From DASRDU01 sp035560235 (GTDB taxonomy: Bacteria > Acidobacteriota > Blastocatellia > RBC074): 64,000 nucleotides of DNA. The notes beneath the pieces were generated by a model, which did no database searches, was not told the origin of the DNA, and worked only from the letters and a program-made list of their open reading frames with translations. Positions 30,678 through 38,656 of the stretch are shown piece by piece; position 1 is the first letter of the stretch, and every line of letters begins with the position of its first letter. The DNA lies in the NCBI GenBank assembly GCA_035560235.1, contig DATMAG010000107.1:62001-126000 (forward strand). Reading direction: 5' to 3'. The translations under genes and the position numbers were made by a program.

Positions 30678-30958
30678 GACAAGGGGACAACGAGAAGGCT
30701 GGATAATCGTGGAAGAGAAGGAAAAAGAAGAAACTTGCACGTCACACAGATCCTGAGGTTTACCGGAAAGCTTTTGCCGCAGCAGGACGAATTTTGAATT
30801 GAGTCAGGGTTTTCCTGTGCGGCTGCCCTGAACGTGGAACAGCTTCAGAATTCTGCAAAGAATATGAGGCTGTCATTGCCATGCTCATATCAATGATCAA
30901 TCATCCCGAAGACTGGTGCATCGGATGAGAGAGTCTTTCAGCTTCTTGTCCCCTTGTC
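30678..30958. repeat. Paired GACAAGGGGACAA repeats flanking the gap before GH57
   Basis: GACAAGGGGACAA (30678-30690, 4 bp after the preceding stop) and its perfect complement (30946-30958) are 255 bp apart. The right copy continues as a degenerate series of CTTGTC / CTGTC units reaching the GH57 ATG at 30981. The rest of the 307-bp gap 30674-30980 shows nothing I recognise, and no clear promoter or ribosome site. Confidence 0.6.
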
Positions 30959-30980
30959 TCCCTGTCTCCTTGTCTTCACT

Positions 30981-32597
<1,617 letters not shown>

Positions 32598-32616
32598 AAA
32601 CAGGCACCAACCGTGA

Positions 32617-33135
32617 ATGGTTATGTCCGACGAAGTGATTCACGATGCCTCGTCTGAAGAATTCCTCAGGGCAGAGGCCACGCGCTGGTGGCAGCAGGCT
32701 TATGCCGCACAGTCACGCGGCGAGATTGACGAAGCAATCAGGCTTTACACCCGCTCGATTGAAATTTACCCGACGGCGGAAGCTTACACTTATCGCGGCT
32801 GGGCGCTGAGTCATCAGGGCAGGCTCGATGAAGCGATTGAGGAATGCCACCGGGCGATTGCCGTTGATCCCGAATTCGGCAACCCGTACAACGACATTGG
32901 CGCTTACCTGATTCAGCAGGGCGATTATTTCGGCGCAATTCCCTGGCTCCGGCGGGCACTCAAGGCAAAACGCTACGAATGTTATTTCTACCCGCTTTTC
33001 AATCTGGGCCGCGTGTACGAAAAGCAGGGCCGCCTGATTCTGGCGATGAACTGTTACAAGGCGGCGTATGACCTGAACCACAACTACACGGCGGGCCTGA
33101 AAAGTTTCAGGCGGCTGCAGGCGATGCTGAGTTGA
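32617..33135 (+). CDS. TPR protein downstream of the GH57 gene
   Basis: 172 residues with at least three tetratricopeptide repeats (AQSRGEIDEAIRLYTRSIEI, then YRGWALSHQGRLDEAIEEC, then IGAYLIQQGDYFGAIPWL). No signal peptide. A second in-frame ATG two codons on (32623) is equally possible. It starts 19 bp after the GH57 stop, so it is probably co-transcribed. TPRs of this type mediate protein binding. A similar small TPR gene accompanies GH57/DUF1957 genes in relatives, from memory. Confidence 0.82.
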   Translation: MVMSDEVIHDASSEEFLRAEATRWWQQAYAAQSRGEIDEAIRLYTRSIEIYPTAEAYTYRGWALSHQGRLDEAIEECHRAIAVDPEFGNPYNDIGAYLIQQGDYFGAIPWLRRALKAKRYECYFYPLFNLGRVYEKQGRLILAMNCYKAAYDLNHNYTAGLKSFRRLQAMLS

Positions 33136-33143
33136 ATCACTGA

Positions 33144-34040
33144 TTATGAAAACTCCAGCGCCACCCGCACAGTGTTGCAATGTCCTTCCACCGTGTCGCT
33201 GATCTCTTTGCCGTAACCGCCGCCCATCGTCGTCACGACCGGCACACCCGCCGTCCGGCACGCGACAATCACGAACTGATCGCGCTGCCTTAAGCCTTCA
33301 AGCGTCAGTTTCATCCGGCCCAGGCGGTCGCCTTCGTGCGGATCAACCCCGGCCTGGTAAAAGACTATGTCGGGCTGATGCTCGCGCAGAATGGCCGGGA
33401 CGTATTCGCTCAGCACCTTCAGATACTCATCATCCCTGGTTCCATCGGGAAGGCTGAGGTCGAGCCGACTCACTTCCTTGCGGAGCGGGAAGTTTTTCTC
33501 GCCGTGCATCGAAAAGGTAAACACGTCCGGGTCGCCATTGAAAATGGCCGCCGTGCCGTTGCCCTGATGCACGTCGCAGTCAATCACGACGATGCGGCGC
33601 GCAAGGCCGTCGCGTTGCAGCACGCGCGTCGCAATCGCAATGTCGTTGAGGACACAGTAACCTTCGCCGTGATCGGCGAAGGCGTGATGAGTGCCTCCGG
33701 CCAGATTCGAGGCAATGCCATCGCGCAGGGCATTGCAGGCGGCAGTGATTGTTCCCTGCACGGCGGCGCGTGAACGACGCACGAGCGCCGGTGACCAGGG
33801 GAAGCCGATACGGCGCACTTCGGCGGCGGTGAGTTCCCCGTTCACGCAGCGAAACCAGTAATCCTGATCGTGAACCAGCAGGATGTCTTCGTGCGCGGCA
33901 AGGCCGGGGTCGGTCAGATGCCAGTGCGTGATCGTGCCTTCGGCCAGCAGACGATCCCGCGCCATTTTGTATTTCGTGATCGGAAACGGGTGCGCCGGAC
34001 TGAGCGGAATCTGGTAATGGTCCGAATAGCAGATGCGCAT
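33144..34040 (-). CDS. Histone deacetylase superfamily protein (AcuC/HDAC-like)
   Basis: A zinc-dependent deacetylase or amidohydrolase of lysine or small amides. 298 residues. The HDAC core is complete: the His pair at 118-119 (AGGTHHAFADHGEGYC), zinc ligands Asp156, His158 (VIDCDVHQGNG) and Asp233 (YQAGVDPHEGD), and the catalytic-loop Gly-Gly-Gly-Tyr near the end (MGGGYGKE). Its stop is 8 bp from that of the convergent TPR gene. The ATG is preceded within a few bases by a repeat locus. The substrate is unknown. Acetoin-utilisation-type AcuC and acetylpolyamine hydrolases are alternatives. Confidence 0.9.
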   Translation of the reverse strand: MRICYSDHYQIPLSPAHPFPITKYKMARDRLLAEGTITHWHLTDPGLAAHEDILLVHDQDYWFRCVNGELTAAEVRRIGFPWSPALVRRSRAAVQGTITAACNALRDGIASNLAGGTHHAFADHGEGYCVLNDIAIATRVLQRDGLARRIVVIDCDVHQGNGTAAIFNGDPDVFTFSMHGEKNFPLRKEVSRLDLSLPDGTRDDEYLKVLSEYVPAILREHQPDIVFYQAGVDPHEGDRLGRMKLTLEGLRQRDQFVIVACRTAGVPVVTTMGGGYGKEISDTVEGHCNTVRVALEFS

Positions 34041-34044
34041 GAAG

Positions 34045-34160
34045 AGTGGTTAGTGTTGGTGGTCAGTTGTCCGTTGTCAGTGGTCAGTGGTCAGTAATAA
34101 TCAGGCAGATGCGGCATTCAGTATTAACGGCAACGGACAACTGACCACTAACCACTAACT
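34045..34160. repeat. Inverted repeat of the GTCAGTGGTCAG / TTAGTGG family
   Basis: Left arm 34045-34077 (with GGTCAGTTGTCCGTTGTC) and right arm 34129-34160 (with CAACGGACAACTGACCAC) pair over about 30 nt, with extra GTCAGTG units between. It fills the gap between the deacetylase start and the thioesterase stop, and provides the final PVSG codons and the TAG of the thioesterase. Confidence 0.8.
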
Positions 34161-34552
34161 GGAATCGGGCGGCGGTTTTCGTCTACGGCAACGTAAACGA
34201 CTTCGGCTTCCATGACGCGGACGCAGTCGCGGGGGTCGTCGTCGCGTTCAGCTTCAACGATGACTTCGACGGTGACGGAGGTGCGGCCAACTTTGACGGT
34301 GCGCGTGTAAAAGCTGACCAGATCGCCGACGAAGACCGGAGCGATGAACTCGACGCCGCGCATGGCGACGGTGACGAAATTTTTGCGGGCATTGCGGCGC
34401 GCTTCGATATCTCCGGCGAGGTCGAGGTAGCTGAGAATCACGCCGCCAAAGACTGTGCCGTGCTTGTTGGTGTCGCGCGGCAGCATCGTCACACGGATCG
34501 CCGGTTCACCGTAAGTGTTTTGTGCTGACGTGTTGCTGGTCTGGTTTTCCAT
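34148..34552 (-). CDS. Acyl-CoA thioesterase (hotdog fold)
   Basis: Hydrolyses acyl-CoA to free acid and CoA. 134 residues from the ATG at 34552 (an in-frame start at 34591 would add 13 residues). The acyl-CoA hydrolase pattern is clear: NKHGTVFGGVILSYLDLAGDI (the active-site Asn/His-Gly-x-x-Gly-Gly-x-x-Leu helix) and FIAPVFVGDLVSFYTRTVKVGR. Closest in appearance to YciA-type thioesterases. The C-terminal PVSG and stop are encoded by the adjacent repeat. Confidence 0.87.
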   Translation of the reverse strand: MENQTSNTSAQNTYGEPAIRVTMLPRDTNKHGTVFGGVILSYLDLAGDIEARRNARKNFVTVAMRGVEFIAPVFVGDLVSFYTRTVKVGRTSVTVEVIVEAERDDDPRDCVRVMEAEVVYVAVDENRRPIPVSG

Positions 34553-34656
34553 TGCTCCGCTATGGTAGCGGAATCGGAAGCTGACGGGCAATCAGAGCGC
34601 CTGGCTGAGACGACGCTGAATGCTCCGTGCAGCCGGTGGAGCGAAAACGCAGAGGG

Positions 34657-34740
34657 TTACTCGCTGGGTTCATCCTTGATTCTGACCGTCCAGACAGCTA
34701 CCAGAAAGAGCGTGCAGATGATCATTCCCACAATAATCAT
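34657..34740 (-). CDS. Candidate 27-residue single-pass membrane peptide
   Basis: In the 291-bp gap between the thioesterase and hemF, an ATG at 34740 opens a 27-codon frame ending TAA at 34657. It encodes a hydrophobic segment MIIVGMIICTLFLVAVW followed by a charged tail TVRIKDEPSE, the layout of a real membrane miniprotein. AGGA lies 9 nt upstream. I do not recognise it. It could be a small subunit of a membrane complex, or chance. The rest of the gap shows nothing else. Confidence 0.4.
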   Translation of the reverse strand: MIIVGMIICTLFLVAVWTVRIKDEPSE

Positions 34741-34882
34741 GACCGTAAATCCTGACAACGGGTGAGAGGGTTGTTCACCGGGGCACTGCGAGAGCGGCAA
34801 TTATCCTGCGGCTGAAATGTGGCGGAGCGGTTTGTCCCCGCTGATATTCCTGTGCTGAAATGCTGAAAAAGGAGCCACAGCG

Positions 34883-35803
34883 ATGAATCAGTCAGCAGAT
34901 CGGGCGGAGTTGAAAATCCGCACGCAGGAATTCTTTTCAAACCTCCAGGATCAGATTTGTCGCGCGCTTGAGGCTGCCGACGGGCGCGCCACATTTCGCG
35001 AGGATGTGTGGCAGCGCGCAGGCGGCGGTGGTGGTCGCACGCGCGTGCTGGAAAACGGGGCACTGTTTGAGAAAGCCGGGGTTAACTTCTCAGCCGTCAG
35101 TGGCGAACTGCCGGAGGCGTTCGCCGCCAGAGTCGGGCCGGGCGAGGGCCGGGAATTCTTTGCGACCGGGGTTTCGCTGGTGCTGCATCCGCACAATCCC
35201 TATGTGCCGACGACGCACGCAAATTTTCGGTTTCTGGAAAGGGGCGCTGCGGGGTGGTTCGGCGGTGGGGCCGATCTGACGCCTTACTATCCGTTCCGCG
35301 AGGATGTCGTTCATTTTCACCGCACGCTCAAAACAGCCTGCGATCATCACGAAGACGTCGCGGATTATACACATTTCAAGCAATGGTGCGACGAATATTT
35401 TTACATCAGACATCGAAAAGAGATGCGCGGCGTCGGCGGCATTTTCTTCGATTATCTGAAAGGCGATACGCCGGGCGGACTTGAAGCTGTTTTCGCTTTT
35501 GTTCGCGAAGCCGGTGAAGCTTTTCTGCCCGCTTATCTGCCGATTGTCGAAGCGCGCCGAGATCACGCATACGGCGAGCGCGAACGCGAATTTCAACTGC
35601 TCAGGCGCGGGCGTTATGTCGAATTCAATCTCGTCTATGATCGCGGCACGACCTTCGGGCTGGAAACCGGAGGAAGGATTGAATCAATTCTGATGTCGCT
35701 GCCGACTGTTGCCGGGTGGAGGTACGATTACCAGCCTGAACCGGGAAGCGCGGAAGCTGAAGCGATGAATTATTATCAGCCGGGGCAGGACTGGCTGGCG
35801 TGA
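34883..35803 (+). CDS. hemF: Oxygen-dependent coproporphyrinogen III oxidase
   Basis: Decarboxylates coproporphyrinogen III to protoporphyrinogen IX in heme synthesis, using O2. 306 residues, the usual size. Family blocks: QRAGGGGGRTRVLENGALFEKAGVN (N-terminal signature), LVLHPHNPYVPTTHANFRF, GGGADLTPYYPFREDVVHF, RGVGGIFFDY, and LLRRGRYVEFNLVYDRGTTFGL. AAGGAG sits 9 nt ahead of the ATG. The presence of the O2-dependent form, with heme A synthase elsewhere in the window, indicates an aerobic lifestyle. Confidence 0.97.
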   Translation: MNQSADRAELKIRTQEFFSNLQDQICRALEAADGRATFREDVWQRAGGGGGRTRVLENGALFEKAGVNFSAVSGELPEAFAARVGPGEGREFFATGVSLVLHPHNPYVPTTHANFRFLERGAAGWFGGGADLTPYYPFREDVVHFHRTLKTACDHHEDVADYTHFKQWCDEYFYIRHRKEMRGVGGIFFDYLKGDTPGGLEAVFAFVREAGEAFLPAYLPIVEARRDHAYGEREREFQLLRRGRYVEFNLVYDRGTTFGLETGGRIESILMSLPTVAGWRYDYQPEPGSAEAEAMNYYQPGQDWLA

Positions 35804-35804
35804 T

Positions 35805-35886
35805 TGCAGAATTGAGATTGCAGACTTCAGATTGAAAACCAAAAGAGGCTCAGACCGAAATCTGCAATCTCAGATTCAGATTTTCG
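35805..35886. repeat. Inverted repeat of the GATTGCAGA family between convergent genes
   Basis: GAGATTGCAGA (35814-35824) pairs perfectly with 35861-35871. Flanking GATTGCAGA / CAGATTGAAAAC and GATTCAGATTTTC parts extend the arms. It lies between the stops of hemF and the convergent secreted-protein gene and may act as their shared terminator. Confidence 0.7.
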
Positions 35887-35891
35887 GCTGT

Positions 35892-36602
35892 CTATTTCTT
35901 CTTCGCCTTCCAGGTGCCGGAGAACCCGCCGGCCTCCCACTTGCCGCCCATTTCGGAGCCGGTCACCTTGCCGGAAATGTCGAACGGATTGCCCTGATAG
36001 GCCATATTCAGCGTGACGCTGTCGCCGCTGACCTTGATGCCGTTGACGGTAATATCGCCTGATCCTTTGTTTTCAGTCGTCAGCTTGTCACCGTCCTTTT
36101 TGATGACGAAGGCAATGGGCAGCGCGCCCTGGCCGTCAGCGACGATTTCACCTTCATAAGCACCGTCGAGTGCCGCAGTCGCGCCTGCCGCAGCGCCGCC
36201 TGATGAGGACGCTGACTCACCCAGCTTGACTGCCGTCCACTTGCCGTTGGCATCGCCCGCCGTCCAGTTGCCGTCAATCTTGCCGTTATCGAATTTCGCG
36301 GTCATCGTCACTTCCGTCCCGCCAGCGTCGGCGGTCAGGGACAGTTTGTTGTCCGCATCAATCATCATTTTGCTGACATTGAGCGGCTGCGGTGAATTGA
36401 TGATCTCCGCTTTCCACTTGTCGCCGTCGCGTTTGATGATCAGTTGAAAGGTCAGCGTGCCGATGGCCTCGCCAGTGGCCGTTACGTCATATTTGCCTTC
36501 GACCGGGTGAGCGCCATTCTGCGCCATCGCTGAACTGAAGATTCCGCAGATCACCAGACAGCCCAGGATCAGCCCGGCAAACTTCTGATATGCCTTGCTC
36601 AT
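35892..36602 (-). CDS. Secreted protein with two tandem beta-rich repeats (function unknown)
   Basis: 236 residues, signal peptide ending in SSAMAQ. The mature part is an internal duplication: VEGKYDVTATGEAIGTLTFQ (about residue 34) and LDGAYEGEIVADGQGALPIAF (about 145) start equivalent units, each followed by a D-G-D-K lysine turn (KRDGDKWKAEI, KKDGDKLTTEN) and closing with a Gly-x-Trp motif (GNWTAGDANGKW, GKWEAGGFSGTW). A Ser/Gly/Ala linker joins them. The fold is probably a small beta barrel or lipocalin-like sandwich. I do not know the family. GGAGAA precedes the ATG. Confidence 0.75.
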   Translation of the reverse strand: MSKAYQKFAGLILGCLVICGIFSSAMAQNGAHPVEGKYDVTATGEAIGTLTFQLIIKRDGDKWKAEIINSPQPLNVSKMMIDADNKLSLTADAGGTEVTMTAKFDNGKIDGNWTAGDANGKWTAVKLGESASSSGGAAAGATAALDGAYEGEIVADGQGALPIAFVIKKDGDKLTTENKGSGDITVNGIKVSGDSVTLNMAYQGNPFDISGKVTGSEMGGKWEAGGFSGTWKAKKK

Positions 36603-36779
36603 TTGCTTTGTTCTCCTTCTGCAAGAGGGTTGAAAAGTTGCGCGTTTCGTCTGCTGAAACGATACGTTTGAAATCCAGCCAGGGTTTCGCTGCGCCTGCC
36701 TCAGATTCTGATTCCAGGCAAAGGAGCTGACTCAGGATGGTCACAGTAGCGTCACAACGAAGCCACGGTGCGGCGCACA

Positions 36780-36785
36780 TTATAC
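36780..36785 (-). promoter_or_regulatory. Candidate -10 box (TATAAT, minus strand) in a hairpin loop
   Basis: TATAAT on the minus strand sits between the arms of a GCGGCGCAC / GTGCGCCGC inverted repeat. The -35 at 17 bp (TGTACC) is poor. It would drive the secreted protein at 36602 with a leader of about 170 nt. This is in the 392-bp divergent gap 36603-36994. Confidence 0.4.
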
Positions 36786-36919
36786 GGTGCGCCGCCACTG
36801 CGGTACAGCCACAGTTTTATTTCGCGCCGAAGTTGACCCGGATGCCCGTCGTCAGCCGCGCCTTTTGTCCAGTCGCACGGTCAGCGACGCCGCGGCTGGT
36901 TTAGTTCCGGCTGCGACCT

Positions 36920-36925
36920 TATAAT
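36920..36925 (+). promoter_or_regulatory. Candidate -10 box (TATAAT) for the spermidine-synthase-like gene
   Basis: A perfect TATAAT with no strong -35. Transcription would start about 60 nt before the TTG start codon at 36995. The rest of the 36603-36994 gap shows only the hairpin noted at about 36770-36795. Confidence 0.4.
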
Positions 36926-36994
36926 CCGCAGTATTATTCAGCGCGGCAGTCAGTCTCATCACAATTTTCAGCAGCCGTTTCGGGAGGTGAAGCT

Positions 36995-38575
36995 TTGGAG
37001 GAAAGCAAAGGTTCAGGATGGCGGTATGCGCCGCATCTGATCATCTTCATCAGTTCTGCCTGCATTATGGTCATCGAACTGGTCGCGGGTCGCCTGATTG
37101 CCCGGCATCTCGGCAGTTCGCTCTACACGTGGACTTCGATCATCGCCGTCATTCTGGCCGGAATGAGTGTCGGTAATTTCCTGGGCGGCAGAATGGCCGA
37201 CCGCTGGAAGGCGGCAGAACTGCCTGGCTGGCTGTTTATGATCGCTTCGGCAATGTGCCTGCTGACGCTGCTGCTCAACAACATCTTTGCCGGAGCCTCG
37301 CCGCTGGATGGCGTGAACTGGCCGCTGCGCACTTTTCTTTCAGTCCTGTGCATCTTTCTGCTGCCCGCGCTCGCGCTCGGCACAATTTCGCCCGTGACGG
37401 CAAAAATGGCTTTGAGCCGCGCTGAAAACGTTGGCGCGACGATTGGTTCGATTTACGCGTGGGGCGCAGTGGGCAGCATTCTCGGCACGCTCGCGACGGG
37501 TTTTTATCTGATTGCGTGGCTCGGCTCGAAAGGCGTCGTGCTGTCGGTGGCGCTGGTGCTTTCAATCATCGGCCTGTGCCTCGGCCCGCAACGCTGGCTG
37601 CACGCCATCTGGGTGGTGGTGCTGTGTGCTCTGCTCATCCTTTCGCGCAATTCTTCAGAATCAGTCGCGGATTTCACTTCTTCACTTGGCCTGCGCGACG
37701 GAACGGGTTATCTGTTTTCCGCTGACAGCAATTATCAGTACGTGAATGTCTACGAAGACGAAATTGAGGACGACCCTGCAACGCCGTACAAAGACCGGCT
37801 GCTTACGCTCAGGCTCGATTATCTGGTTCACGGTTACGTTGACCCGAACGATCCGGATTATTTTGAGTACGATTACGAGAACGTCTACCGCGACGTGGCG
37901 CAGCGATTCGCCCGCGACCGCAAAACGCTTTCGACTTTCTTTCTCGGCGGCGGCAGTTACACCTTTCCGCGCTGGGTGCTGCATCACTGGCCCGGTTCGT
38001 CAGTTGACGTAGCCGAAATTGATCCGCTGGTGCTCGAAGCCAGTCATCAGGCTCTGGGGCTGCCGCGCGACACGCCGATTCGCACCTTTCTGATGGATGC
38101 GCGCAATGCCATTGACGATCTGCCGCCGGAGCGCCGCTACGATCTGGTCTTTGGTGATGCCTTCAGTGATCTGTCAGTGCCCTGGCACCTGCTGACGCTC
38201 GAATTCACGCAGAAGGTCAAACGCCACCTCGCCCCGAACGGCGCTTACATCGTCAATCTGATTGATTCGTACAAAAGCGGACTGCTGCTCGGCAGTTATT
38301 ACTGGACGCTGAAGCGGGTCTTCAAAAACGTCTACGTTTTTTGTACCGAAGTAGAGGGCGTGCGTGACTCGCGCGATACATTTGTCATCGCGGCTTCGGA
38401 CGGAGCGATTGATGTCTCTGACTGGCAGCCGAATCACACGAGCGAGCTGAGCGGGTCAGTGCTGACCGAATCAAACCTCGCTGAACTTTACAGCAAATGT
38501 CATGGCCGCATTCTCACCGATGACGACGCGCCGGTTGAAAACCTGCTCGCGCCGGTTGTGCGCGAACGTAAATGA
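36995..38575 (+). CDS. Fused membrane/spermidine synthase-like protein
   Basis: 526 residues from a TTG start, justified by GGGAGG 9 nt upstream and the lack of another start before TM1. About eight TM helices (SACIMVIELVAGRLIARHLG and the IYAWGAVGSILGTLATGFYL segment, typical of this fusion family) precede a cytoplasmic spermidine-synthase-like methyltransferase fold (about residues 300-500) with FFLGGGSYTFPRWVL, AEIDPLVLEAS and VFGDAFSDLSVPWHL. The Asp of FGDAF matches the catalytic Asp of spermidine synthases. Whether it makes a polyamine, or uses another substrate, is not settled for this family. It converges with mutS. Confidence 0.88.
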   Translation: MEESKGSGWRYAPHLIIFISSACIMVIELVAGRLIARHLGSSLYTWTSIIAVILAGMSVGNFLGGRMADRWKAAELPGWLFMIASAMCLLTLLLNNIFAGASPLDGVNWPLRTFLSVLCIFLLPALALGTISPVTAKMALSRAENVGATIGSIYAWGAVGSILGTLATGFYLIAWLGSKGVVLSVALVLSIIGLCLGPQRWLHAIWVVVLCALLILSRNSSESVADFTSSLGLRDGTGYLFSADSNYQYVNVYEDEIEDDPATPYKDRLLTLRLDYLVHGYVDPNDPDYFEYDYENVYRDVAQRFARDRKTLSTFFLGGGSYTFPRWVLHHWPGSSVDVAEIDPLVLEASHQALGLPRDTPIRTFLMDARNAIDDLPPERRYDLVFGDAFSDLSVPWHLLTLEFTQKVKRHLAPNGAYIVNLIDSYKSGLLLGSYYWTLKRVFKNVYVFCTEVEGVRDSRDTFVIAASDGAIDVSDWQPNHTSELSGSVLTESNLAELYSKCHGRILTDDDAPVENLLAPVVRERK

Positions 38576-38586
38576 TCTTTCAGAGA

Positions 38587-38656
38587 AACAGACAGGATTT
38601 ACAGGATGATCAGGATTTGTCAGACCAGCCTGTGAACCCTGTGAATCCTGTCTGTT
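38587..38656. repeat. Inverted repeat of the ACAGGAT family across the 3' ends of two convergent genes
   Basis: AACAGACAGGATT (38587-38599) pairs perfectly with 38644-38656, and inner ACAGGATGATCAGG / CCAGCCTGTGAACCCTGTG parts are partly complementary. The mutS stop (38612-38610) lies in the left arm, and the last ~18 mutS codons are made of the repeat. Confidence 0.8.

Noticed and set aside
30954..30980. In-frame TTG extension of the GH57 gene
   Set aside because: It translates only CTTGTC repeat DNA, and the ATG at 30981 matches the known N-terminus of the family.
34562..34765. 67-codon plus-strand frame upstream of hemF
   Set aside because: No ribosome site or domain, and it runs antisense to the better-looking 27-residue membrane peptide.
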